A stretch of 8,612 nucleotides of DNA. Origin: Desulfovibrio sp. (GTDB lineage: Bacteria; Desulfobacterota; Desulfovibrionia; Desulfovibrionales; Desulfovibrionaceae). The stretch spans positions 1-8,612 of the forward strand of contig JAIRTI010000235.1 of the NCBI GenBank assembly GCA_031255035.1, written 5' to 3'. Positions 1 to 5,554 of the stretch are shown here, in pieces; the first letter of the stretch is position 1, and the number at the start of each line of letters is the position of its first letter. Below the pieces are notes generated by a model. That model searched no databases and was not told the origin of the DNA. It was given only the letters and a program-made list of their open reading frames with translations. A program made the position numbers and the translations under genes.

Positions 1-53
1 GATTGGGTGACTGAAGTGCTGCCCTGTTGCTGTGCGCAGTCAGAACCCAAACT

Positions 54-134
54 GAGGGGGTCCGGGGGAAATCATTTCCCCCGGCGGGGTCCGGGGCAGC
101 GCCCCGGCCGCCGGAGGCACTGCCTTTCACAGTT
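54..134 (+). repeat. Dispersed G/C-rich double-hairpin repeat, copy 1
   Basis: The stretch holds two adjacent palindromes. The first, 62-84, has a perfect 10-bp stem (CCGGGGGAAA paired with TTTCCCCCGG) and a TCA loop. The second, 91-107, has a 7-bp stem (CCGGGGC/GCCCCGG) and an AGC loop. The second unit plus its tail (86-134) aligns without gaps to 1861-1909, with 43 of 49 bases identical and in the same orientation, so this is a dispersed repeat and not a one-off hairpin. Similar GGTCCGGGG hairpin repeats are familiar from intergenic regions of Desulfovibrio and relatives. It may act as a transcription terminator or RNA-stabilising element for a gene to the left of the window, but it has no clear T-run. 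Confidence 0.75.
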
Positions 135-149
135 GGCCGCACAAAGGCT

Positions 150-167
150 CATAATGAGAATTGCCGC
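150..167 (+). repeat. 18-nt element shared with the gpsA upstream region
   Basis: CATAATGAGAATTGCCGC occurs here on the + strand and, identically, on the - strand at 4967-4984. In both places it reads in the direction of the gene downstream: it ends 166 nt before the GTPase start and 137 nt before the gpsA start. Here it overlaps a small palindrome, CTCAT-A-ATGAG (148-158), which the second copy does not share. It could be a regulator site, part of a promoter region, or the edge of a dispersed repeat. The ATAATGAGAAT core faintly resembles Fur-type hexamers, but no symmetric Fur box is present. Confidence 0.5.
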
Positions 168-322
168 CCGAGCATTGCGGCTAAATTATCCCGGTCATAT
201 CATTTGCTCGCGACAATCGGTTCTAAAATCTTGTGTTTTTTTCAGCGATAGTTTATGCAGGGCCATATTACATACTTTCGTTGAGGCGCGGCTTTCAAAT
301 ACGCCTCGCCAATGAACTCTTT

Positions 323-327
323 AAGGA
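323..327 (+). promoter_or_regulatory. Ribosome binding site of the GTPase gene
   Basis: AAGGA lies 6 nt before the ATG at 334. This supports that start for the small GTPase, which is also where the family's N-terminal beta strand begins. Confidence 0.7.
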
Positions 328-333
328 ATTGCG

Positions 334-825
334 ATGCTTAATAAAAAAACCTGTATGCTTGGCGCATTTGCCGTCGGTAAAACCGCTCTGGTGCAGCAGT
401 ATGTCCACTCCATCTTCGCCGACCGGTATCTTTCCACGGTTGGCGTGAAGATCAGCAAAAAAGCCCTGAACGCGGGCGGCCAGGATATGACCATCGTCCT
501 TTGGGACCTGGAAGGGAAAGACGATTATGTTGACGTCAACATTTCCTACCTGCGCGGCGCCATGGGTTTTTTTGTGGTGGCCGACGGCACCCGCCGGGAT
601 ACCCTTGACATCGCGCTGGCGCTTCGGCTTCTGGCCATCGACCTTATCGGGCCCGTGCCCCACGCCCTGCTGGTGAACAAAGCCGACATCGCCCCGAAAT
701 GGGAAGTGCGGGAGAGCCAACTGGCCGGCCTTCAGCAACAGGGCATACCCGTTATCAAAACCAGCGCCAAAACCGGACTGGCCGTGGCCGACTCTTTCAA
801 CTCTCTGGCCAACGCCATGCTGTAG
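334..825 (+). CDS. Ras-like small GTP-binding protein
   Basis: A single-domain, 163-residue small GTPase of the Ras/Rab/MglA-like superfamily, cytoplasmic and without signal peptide or membrane segment. All five nucleotide motifs are visible: the P-loop GAFAVGKT (residues 10-17), switch I Thr35, switch II WDLEG (57-61), base-specificity NKAD (115-118) and TSAKT (143-147). The length is that of a bare G domain. Lys62 follows the DxxG motif, where Ras has its catalytic Gln61, so intrinsic GTP hydrolysis may be slow or use another residue. The start has a good Shine-Dalgarno 6 nt upstream. The stop is 9 bases before the diguanylate cyclase start, so the two are very probably co-transcribed. That makes a signalling partnership plausible, with the GTPase as a switch for the cyclase or its sensory input, but this is inference. 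No cognate GAP, GEF or roadblock protein is visible in the window. Confidence 0.88.
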   Translation: MLNKKTCMLGAFAVGKTALVQQYVHSIFADRYLSTVGVKISKKALNAGGQDMTIVLWDLEGKDDYVDVNISYLRGAMGFFVVADGTRRDTLDIALALRLLAIDLIGPVPHALLVNKADIAPKWEVRESQLAGLQQQGIPVIKTSAKTGLAVADSFNSLANAML

Positions 826-834
826 GGCCCGGAC

Positions 835-1782
835 ATGGATGATGCCGTTCACTCCGACGTTCCCGCCCGCAAAGACCAACTGGCCGAATCCATACTCGAA
901 ACCCTGGATATCGCCGTGCTCAGAAGAACGGGCGAGCGCCGCTACGAGCTTTACGGCCACGTTCCCGAATTTTACCGGCGGATGTTCGTCAATGAAGACG
1001 GCACGCCGACCAGTGAGCCGTGGCACGATTCGGTCATGCTCGAATTTTTTCTGGATGACGCCGAACTCTTTTTCATGCGCAATAAAAACGGCTCTCTCTC
1101 TTCCGGCATATGGCAGGAAGAAGACATGCAGACCGGGAAACAGGCCCTGATCGCCAACGCCATGTGCTTCAACGGCCAGCAGATCCTTGCCGTGCGCCTG
1201 CTCAGCGACGAATTCGTCGACAGAGCCCGCATCCTCCAAAAAGCCAGGGAACAGCTCCTCGAACGGCGCGTGCTCCACAACGATATCGAGGTCTACAAAC
1301 ACAAAGCCCGCTTCGACGCCCTGACCTCCCTCCAGAACCGCGCCTCGTTCATGGAAATCCTGCGCAAGGAAATGGAGCACTCCCTGGACACCGGCGCGGA
1401 ACTCTCCCTGCTGATGATGGATATCGACGATTTCAAAAGCATCAACGACGTTCACGGCCACCTGGCCGGCGATACCGTGCTCACCGCGCTGGGCCAGCTT
1501 CTCCGCAACTTCCTGCGGCGCGACGACATCGCCTGCCGCTACGGCGGCGAGGAATTCGCCGTGCTCGCCCCGTATACCCTTCAGCACCAGGCCATCCGCA
1601 TGGCCGAAAAATTGCGTAAAGCCATCGCCGAACACAGCTTCGGCAACCTGCCGCCCGTGACCATCAGCATCGGTTGCGCCGCCTATCGCCAGGGCGAAGA
1701 GCCCGAAGCCCTGATTGGCCGCGCCGACTTCGCCCTGTACGACGCCAAAAATCGCGGCAAAAACATGGTCCGCGTGCGCTGA
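835..1782 (+). CDS. Diguanylate cyclase (GGDEF protein) with an unassigned N-terminal domain
   Basis: Makes cyclic di-GMP from two GTP. The C-terminal GGDEF domain (about residues 158-315) is complete. It has DALTSLQNR (161-169), the metal-binding MDIDDFKSINDVHGH stretch (195-209), the active-site loop GGEEF (237-241) and an RxxD product-inhibition site (R228-D231) five residues before it, as in PleD. It is therefore predicted to be active and feedback-inhibited. Residues about 15-125 form a compact N-terminal domain that I cannot assign with confidence; it is PAS-like in size and position. A charged, probably coiled-coil linker (about 126-158) joins it to the GGDEF domain. No transmembrane segment is seen, so the protein should be cytosolic. 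It is the second gene of a unit with the small GTPase. A modest AGGG ribosome site overlaps the GTPase stop codon, which suggests coupled translation. Confidence 0.93.
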   Translation: MDDAVHSDVPARKDQLAESILETLDIAVLRRTGERRYELYGHVPEFYRRMFVNEDGTPTSEPWHDSVMLEFFLDDAELFFMRNKNGSLSSGIWQEEDMQTGKQALIANAMCFNGQQILAVRLLSDEFVDRARILQKAREQLLERRVLHNDIEVYKHKARFDALTSLQNRASFMEILRKEMEHSLDTGAELSLLMMDIDDFKSINDVHGHLAGDTVLTALGQLLRNFLRRDDIACRYGGEEFAVLAPYTLQHQAIRMAEKLRKAIAEHSFGNLPPVTISIGCAAYRQGEEPEALIGRADFALYDAKNRGKNMVRVR

Positions 1783-1858
1783 TCGCCCCTGAACACTCTC
1801 CGGCCCGCCATCTTCCCCCTGAGGCATTTTAAACATTGAAACGCTGTGTGCTCCTAAT

Positions 1859-1909
1859 GAGGGGTCCGGGGCAAAGCCCCGGCCGCCGGAGGCATTGTAT
1901 TTCAAAGTT
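1859..1909 (+). repeat. Dispersed G/C-rich hairpin repeat, copy 2
   Basis: A single-hairpin version of the repeat at 54-134. The stem CCGGGGC/GCCCCGG with an AAA loop spans 1866-1882 and is followed by CGCCGGAGGCA. Of 49 aligned bases (1861-1909), 43 match 86-134. It sits between the convergent ends of the diguanylate cyclase and selB genes, ending 8 bases before the selB stop. It could serve as a bidirectional terminator, though neither side has a strong T-run. Bases 1783-1858 show nothing else recognisable. Confidence 0.75.
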
Positions 1910-1917
1910 AATCCGCT

Positions 1918-3837
1918 TCAGTGCCGCAACCGCCGGACATCACCGATGCGCATGGTGACGCGCGCGGCGTCGAAGTATTCCAGGAGAGCCACAAGATATT
2001 TGCGGGAGAGTCCGGTTAAGGATTTAAGGCCGGCGAGGTCTATGCTGTCGTGCGTTTCAAACCATACGCGCACAAGGCGTTCGGCTTCCTTCAGGTGGGC
2101 GGCGTCATACCAGACGCCTTCGGTCACCCGGATCAGGTCGCCGGAGGCCCGCAGAGCCGCGAGCACGGGGGCGGCCTCTTTTTTGCTGACGCCGAGCCGC
2201 GTCAGCAAATCCCCGGTGTTGGGCGGCGCAAGGCCGGCTTCTTTATAGGCCGCGAGCAGGGCCTCGCCCAGCGGGGCCTGGTCTTTGCCAAAGGCTGCGC
2301 TGTGCCCGGTCAGGCGCAGGTATTCGCCGGCTCTGGTCAGGACGTTGCGCTTGAGCAGCCGCTCAATGATGAAATTGGCCAGCTTGGGAGGCATATTCCT
2401 GCCCCAGCCGGAAAGAAGCTCGCCCCGGCGCATTCCCTGCTTTTCGGGATAGCGGACGTGAAAGTCCTCCACGGCGGCCCGGCAGGCGGCCGCTCCGGTT
2501 TCCACCAGGCTTTCGGCCAGGTACAGCTTGTCGTCTTTGTCCAGACAGACGACCTGGGCGCGGGACGACAGCGCGGACAGGGACTTTTCAAGGGCCGTGC
2601 CGTCAAGATTGGTGAGCACGCGCAGCCGGGCGAAAGACAACCCCTTGCCCGCGCCCTCGGTACACAGCAACTGGGCCAGGACGCGTTCTTCCGGGGCGGC
2701 GTCGGGCAGCGAGGCAAGCAGGGCGCAGCGCTCGGCAAAACCTTGCGAGCGGCGGCGCATGTCAACGCCCAGGGGGTTCAGCAACAGCGCGCCGCCCACG
2801 GTGCGCAGAGGGGAAAACGAGCGCGCCACGCAGCGATCGCCGAACACGCCTGTGGCCGGCCCGCTGAAACGCGCTTCGCACAGACAACTCTCGCCGGGCT
2901 GAAGTTTGTCGCGATCGGCAAAATAGAGCCTGGCCTGCATGGCCCGCGAGCCGTGATGAAAATGGACCTCGGCCCGGTGCCTCAAGGGCCTTGGCGACGA
3001 GGGCAGACAGGTCAGGCGCAGCGCCCAGCGGCTGGAGAGAAAAAGCATGCCCGGCAGGCTCAGCACGTCGCCGCGCTCCACCTGATCCACGGCTATATCC
3101 GGCACGTTCACGGCCGTGCGCCGGCCGGCCGGGGCTCTTTCCACCGAACCGCCGTGACTTTGCAAGGCGCGGATATTGCTTTCAAGCCCTTTGGGGTAGA
3201 GACAGACGCTCTGGCCCACGGCCAGGCTTCCGGCCACCAGGGTGCCGGTCAGCACGGTGCCGTGGCCGCGCATGGTGAAAACACGATCCACCGGCAGCCG
3301 GGTCATATCCCGGGAACGCCGGGGCGCAAGGGTTGACTCCAGATCGGCCAGGGCTTTGACCAGTACATCCAGGCCCTGCCCGGTCACGGAGGAAACCGCC
3401 AGCAAAGGGGCATCCGCCAGCAAGGTGCCGGCCAGGCAATCTCTGACGTCTCCTTCGGCAAGGGCCAGCATGTCGGCATCCACCGCATCGGCCTTGGTCA
3501 GGGCCACGATGCCCTTGTCGATCCCCAGCAGGCCGCAGATTTCCAGGTGCTCACGGGTCTGGGGCATGACGCCCTCGTCGGCGGCCACCACCAGCAACAC
3601 GAAATCAATGCCGCTGGCGCCGGAAACCATGGCGCGCACAAAGCGCTCATGCCCAGGCACATCCACCACCGAAATGGTTCTGCCGGACGGCAAGGCCAGC
3701 TCGGCAAAGCCAAGCTCGATGGTAATGCCCCGGCGTTTTTCCTCATCCAGACGATCGCAGTCCGTGCCGGTCAAGGCCCGGATCAAGGAGGTCTTGCCGT
3801 GGTCGATATGCCCGGCCGTGCCCATAACCACAGACAT
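1918..3837 (-). CDS. selB: Selenocysteine-specific translation elongation factor SelB
   Basis: A GTPase that carries Sec-tRNA to UGA codons followed by a SECIS hairpin, replacing EF-Tu in selenoprotein synthesis; cytosolic, acting at the ribosome. The 639 residues are close to the usual 610-640. The N-terminal G domain shows GHIDHGKT (9-16), RRGITI (35-40), DVPGHE (59-64), TKAD (114-117) and SSVTG (149-153). EF-Tu-like beta-barrel domains follow (about 170-370), including the [11 protein letters not shown] strand. The C-terminal half is a series of winged-helix domains that bind SECIS RNA, ending with the family-typical [14 protein letters not shown] segment. The reading frame is open 132 codons further upstream, but that part lies antisense-free inside gpsA in another frame. 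The ATG at 3835-3837 overlaps the gpsA TAA by one base (TAATG) and has GAGGGA 6 nt upstream. Its presence predicts selenoproteins (for instance formate dehydrogenases) elsewhere in the genome. No selA or tRNA-Sec is in the window. Confidence 0.95.
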   Translation of the reverse strand: MSVVMGTAGHIDHGKTSLIRALTGTDCDRLDEEKRRGITIELGFAELALPSGRTISVVDVPGHERFVRAMVSGASGIDFVLLVVAADEGVMPQTREHLEICGLLGIDKGIVALTKADAVDADMLALAEGDVRDCLAGTLLADAPLLAVSSVTGQGLDVLVKALADLESTLAPRRSRDMTRLPVDRVFTMRGHGTVLTGTLVAGSLAVGQSVCLYPKGLESNIRALQSHGGSVERAPAGRRTAVNVPDIAVDQVERGDVLSLPGMLFLSSRWALRLTCLPSSPRPLRHRAEVHFHHGSRAMQARLYFADRDKLQPGESCLCEARFSGPATGVFGDRCVARSFSPLRTVGGALLLNPLGVDMRRRSQGFAERCALLASLPDAAPEERVLAQLLCTEGAGKGLSFARLRVLTNLDGTALEKSLSALSSRAQVVCLDKDDKLYLAESLVETGAAACRAAVEDFHVRYPEKQGMRRGELLSGWGRNMPPKLANFIIERLLKRNVLTRAGEYLRLTGHSAAFGKDQAPLGEALLAAYKEAGLAPPNTGDLLTRLGVSKKEAAPVLAALRASGDLIRVTEGVWYDAAHLKEAERLVRVWFETHDSIDLAGLKSLTGLSRKYLVALLEYFDAARVTMRIGDVRRLRH

Positions 3838-4829
3838 TATTCGTCCCTCAAGGCGCGGCTCATAAGTTCGCCCACCATGGCCAGAGGCGGCACGCCTTCG
3901 ATGATCACCCGGTGTACGGCGCTGGCGATGGGCAGTTCGATGCCGTGCAGCCGCCCCAGGCGGCACACCGCTTCCGTGGTTTTGACGCCCTCGGCCACCA
4001 TGCCGAGGGCGCCGGTGATGTGCGCCAGGGATTCCCCGGCGGCAAGGCGCATGCCCACCTGGCGGTTGCGAGACAGATCGCCCGCGCAGGTCAGCACCAG
4101 ATCTCCCATGCCGGACAAGCCCATGAACGTGGCGCCGCGCGCGCCGAGCGCCTTGCCCAGGCGGCTCATCTCGGCCAGGCTTCTGGTGATGAGAGCGGCC
4201 CTGGCGTTGTCGCCCAGGCCCAGGCCGTCGCACAGCCCGGCCGCGATAGCCATGACGTTTTTCACCGCGCCGCCGGTCTCGACCCCGGCCACATCCGTGC
4301 TCGAATACACCCGGAAGCGCGGCGTGGAAAAGATATCGCGCAGCTTCTCGCCCAGGGCCGCGTCGGCGCAGCCGAGCACCACCGCTGTGGGCTTGTCCTG
4401 CACCACTTCCCTGGCAAAAGAGGGGCCGGACAAAATGCCGTAGCGCGCCGCCTGCGCCGGCAGTTCATCGGCCACCACCTCGGACATGCGCTTCAGGCTC
4501 GCCACTTCAATGCCCTTGCTCGCGCAGACGGGAATGGCGTGGGCCGGAATCAGCGGGCCGACCTCGCGCAAAACCTCGCGCAAAAACTGGCAGGGCACGG
4601 CCAGAAGACACAGATCGGCGGCGCGCAAAGCCTCTTTTTCGTCCGTAACGGCGCGCAAGCCGGGGTTCAGGGCCAGGCCGGGCAGATAGCGCGGATTTTC
4701 ATGACGATTGTTGACGGCCTCGGCCTGGGCGCCGTCGCGGACCAGCATGGTCACGTCCATGCCGTTGCCGGCGGCCAGATGCGCCAGAGCCGTGCCCCAA
4801 CTGCCGCCGCCCAGTACCGTCATCCGCAT
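3837..4829 (-). CDS. gpsA: Glycerol-3-phosphate dehydrogenase [NAD(P)+]
   Basis: Reduces dihydroxyacetone phosphate to sn-glycerol-3-phosphate with NAD(P)H, supplying the backbone for phospholipid synthesis; cytosolic. The 330 residues match the usual length. The N-terminal Rossmann fold has GGGSWGTA (7-14). The middle has the conserved ASKGIE (103-108) and SGPSFA (134-139). The C-terminal domain has the catalytic Lys in GAVKN (187-191), the [11 protein letters not shown] motif (206-216) and [14 protein letters not shown] (243-256). The frame is open to 4973, but the extra 48 residues are unlike the family. The ATG at 4829 has AAGGAGG 5 nt upstream (4835-4841) and begins directly at the first beta strand; the second Met at 4823 is a less well-spaced alternative. 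It is co-directional and overlaps selB by one base, so selB translation is probably coupled to it. Confidence 0.96.
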   Translation of the reverse strand: MRMTVLGGGSWGTALAHLAAGNGMDVTMLVRDGAQAEAVNNRHENPRYLPGLALNPGLRAVTDEKEALRAADLCLLAVPCQFLREVLREVGPLIPAHAIPVCASKGIEVASLKRMSEVVADELPAQAARYGILSGPSFAREVVQDKPTAVVLGCADAALGEKLRDIFSTPRFRVYSSTDVAGVETGGAVKNVMAIAAGLCDGLGLGDNARAALITRSLAEMSRLGKALGARGATFMGLSGMGDLVLTCAGDLSRNRQVGMRLAAGESLAHITGALGMVAEGVKTTEAVCRLGRLHGIELPIASAVHRVIIEGVPPLAMVGELMSRALRDE

Positions 4830-4834
4830 GCCCG

Positions 4835-4841
4835 CCTCCTT
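4835..4841 (-). promoter_or_regulatory. Ribosome binding site of gpsA
   Basis: AAGGAGG on the - strand, 5 nt before the ATG at 4829. It decides the gpsA start against the longer open frame reaching 4973. Further upstream, a TAATAT hexamer at 4909-4914 could be a -10 box, but no good -35 partner is visible. Confidence 0.75.
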
Positions 4842-4966
4842 GACTGAAGCTGATTGCCGTGCCGCGCTCTTTCGCGAAAACCCGCAGAAAAAAAGCCTTG
4901 CACGCGGAATATTAGCCGTTTTGCCGCCGAAAGAAAAGACTTGCCCGGCAGACTTGCTCAAAGGAT

Positions 4967-4984
4967 GCGGCAATTCTCATTATG
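4967..4984 (-). repeat. 18-nt element shared with the GTPase upstream region
   Basis: Read on the - strand this is CATAATGAGAATTGCCGC, identical to 150-167 on the + strand. It lies 137 nt upstream of gpsA and points towards it. Its outer end overlaps by four bases the palindrome at 4981-4997. A common regulatory site or a piece of a dispersed repeat are the two simplest readings. Confidence 0.5.
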
Positions 4985-4997
4985 CTTATTAAGCATA
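4981..4997. repeat. 17-bp palindrome upstream of gpsA
   Basis: TATGCTTA-T-TAAGCATA has two perfect 8-bp arms around one central base. It sits between the gpsA upstream region and the IS630 remnant, about 150 nt before the gpsA start. Such symmetry suits a dimeric regulator's operator, but the site is A/T-rich and short of any T-run, so it is not an obvious terminator. It might also be part of the damaged mobile-element end. Confidence 0.4.
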
Positions 4998-5001
4998 TTA
5001 A

Positions 5002-5094
5002 GGAATGTGTGCTGAGTTCTTGTATCTGACTCCATATAGTCCAGATTTGAACCCGATTGAAAATATAGTGCGGGGTCAGCTTATGCGGGCATAG
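5002..5094 (+). pseudogene. IS630-family transposase C-terminal remnant
   Basis: In the + frame from 5002, about 30 codons read GMCAEFLYLTPYSPDLNPIE and continue NI before diverging, ending at TAG 5092-5094. The block LxPYSPDLNPIEN is the signature of the last catalytic segment (the final Glu of the DDE triad) of IS630/Tc1-mariner-type transposases. Everything before it is gone: the frame has a TAA at 4999-5001 and no related sequence upstream. After NI at 5067 the expected Trp and downstream residues are missing. So this is a scar of a deleted insertion sequence, not a gene. Its last bases overlap, antisense, the final codons of the DUF4411 gene, so the recombination junction probably lies between about 5068 and 5095. 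Neither terminal inverted repeat is recognisable. Confidence 0.75.
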
Positions 5095-5554
5095 TGCTGC
5101 GTAATTCCCACATAAAGCCGGGGAGTGTCAGGCACGGAACACGGAGGCATTCACAGATAGTCGGAATTTTTTTATTTTTGATCACCGCTGTGTCTTTGGG
5201 TTTTTCTCCAGTCACAACAGTCCCGCCGGTTGCCATGGCATGAGCAATAACGTAAGGGTCGGCTCTTAAAAATTCTAAATCTGTTTCGGTGGGATTTCCA
5301 TACCCGGCAAGTGCATGTGGCAAGGAGAAGACGCATTCCGCAGTTTTACAGGAAAATGTCTCTTGATGGTTAATGACCCATTCCACTAAATCGTCATTAC
5401 CGCGAGCCACCTCATTGTGTACCGCTTCGGGTATCCTTAAAACGCCGTCTTTTCCCAACCGTATGAGCCAAGTCCAGAATTCCGGTTTTCCATTGATCGG
5501 AAAATGCAAATTTTTTGCATCAATCAGGAAATTGGTATCCAGAAAATAGGTCAT
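5081..5554 (-). CDS. DUF4411 PIN-like protein, putative toxin RNase
   Basis: A 157-residue single-domain protein of the DUF4411 family, which has a PIN-like nuclease fold and is usually found as the predicted toxin beside an XRE/ImmA-IrrE protein. The opening MTYFLDTNFLID carries the first PIN acidic residue, Asp6. IPEAVHNEV (41-49) offers the second (Glu43 or Glu48). ADPYVIAHA (98-106) gives Asp99, and a TGEKPKDT stretch (115-122) follows. This is the acidic set expected for metal-dependent RNA cleavage, though activity and target are not shown by sequence. The start ATG overlaps the upstream gene's stop (ATGA), with AGGTG 5 nt before it, so translation is coupled. The last few residues (STMPA) lie in the junction with the IS630 remnant and may not be native. 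Base composition is much poorer in G/C than in the neighbouring housekeeping genes. Confidence 0.85.
   Translation of the reverse strand: MTYFLDTNFLIDAKNLHFPINGKPEFWTWLIRLGKDGVLRIPEAVHNEVARGNDDLVEWVINHQETFSCKTAECVFSLPHALAGYGNPTETDLEFLRADPYVIAHAMATGGTVVTGEKPKDTAVIKNKKIPTICECLRVPCLTLPGFMWELRSTMPA

Larger units (their letters stand above)
1..333. other. Non-coding stretch upstream of the GTPase gene
   Basis: I see no convincing gene in this stretch. The short reading frames crossing it have no family resemblance and run through a hairpin repeat. Contents: bases 1-53 show nothing recognisable and could be the tail of an upstream intergenic region; 54-134 is a double-hairpin repeat; 150-167 is an 18-nt element found again upstream of gpsA; 168-333 is more A/T-rich and probably carries the promoter of the GTPase gene, but no hexamer pair with good spacing stands out. 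The stretch ends with a good Shine-Dalgarno sequence at 323-327. Confidence 0.6.

Noticed and set aside
150..167. Fur box
   Set aside because: Only two imperfect hexamers (CATAAT, GAGAAT) are present and the other half of the palindrome is missing, so it is reported only as an unassigned repeated element.
1021..1045. Sigma-54 promoter suggested by TGGCAC
   Set aside because: It lies inside the diguanylate cyclase coding region and lacks the matching TTGC element at the right spacing.
295..1905. A 536-codon open frame on the - strand opposite the GTPase and diguanylate cyclase genes
   Set aside because: It is antisense to two genes with clear motifs, starts inside the hairpin repeat, and has no recognisable domain. 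Long antisense frames are a by-product of high-GC codon use.
2050..3336. A 428-codon open frame on the + strand opposite selB
   Set aside because: Antisense to SelB, rich in Gly/Ala/Arg/His with no motif. SelB's full set of GTPase and winged-helix features leaves no doubt about the coding strand.
3838..4233. N-terminal extension of SelB
   Set aside because: The frame is open for 132 more codons but these lie within gpsA in another frame and are Arg/Gly/Pro-rich. The TAATG junction and GAGGGA site fix the start at 3837.
4830..4973. N-terminal extension of GpsA
   Set aside because: The extra 48 residues are unlike the family, and a strong AAGGAGG sits right before the internal ATG at 4829.
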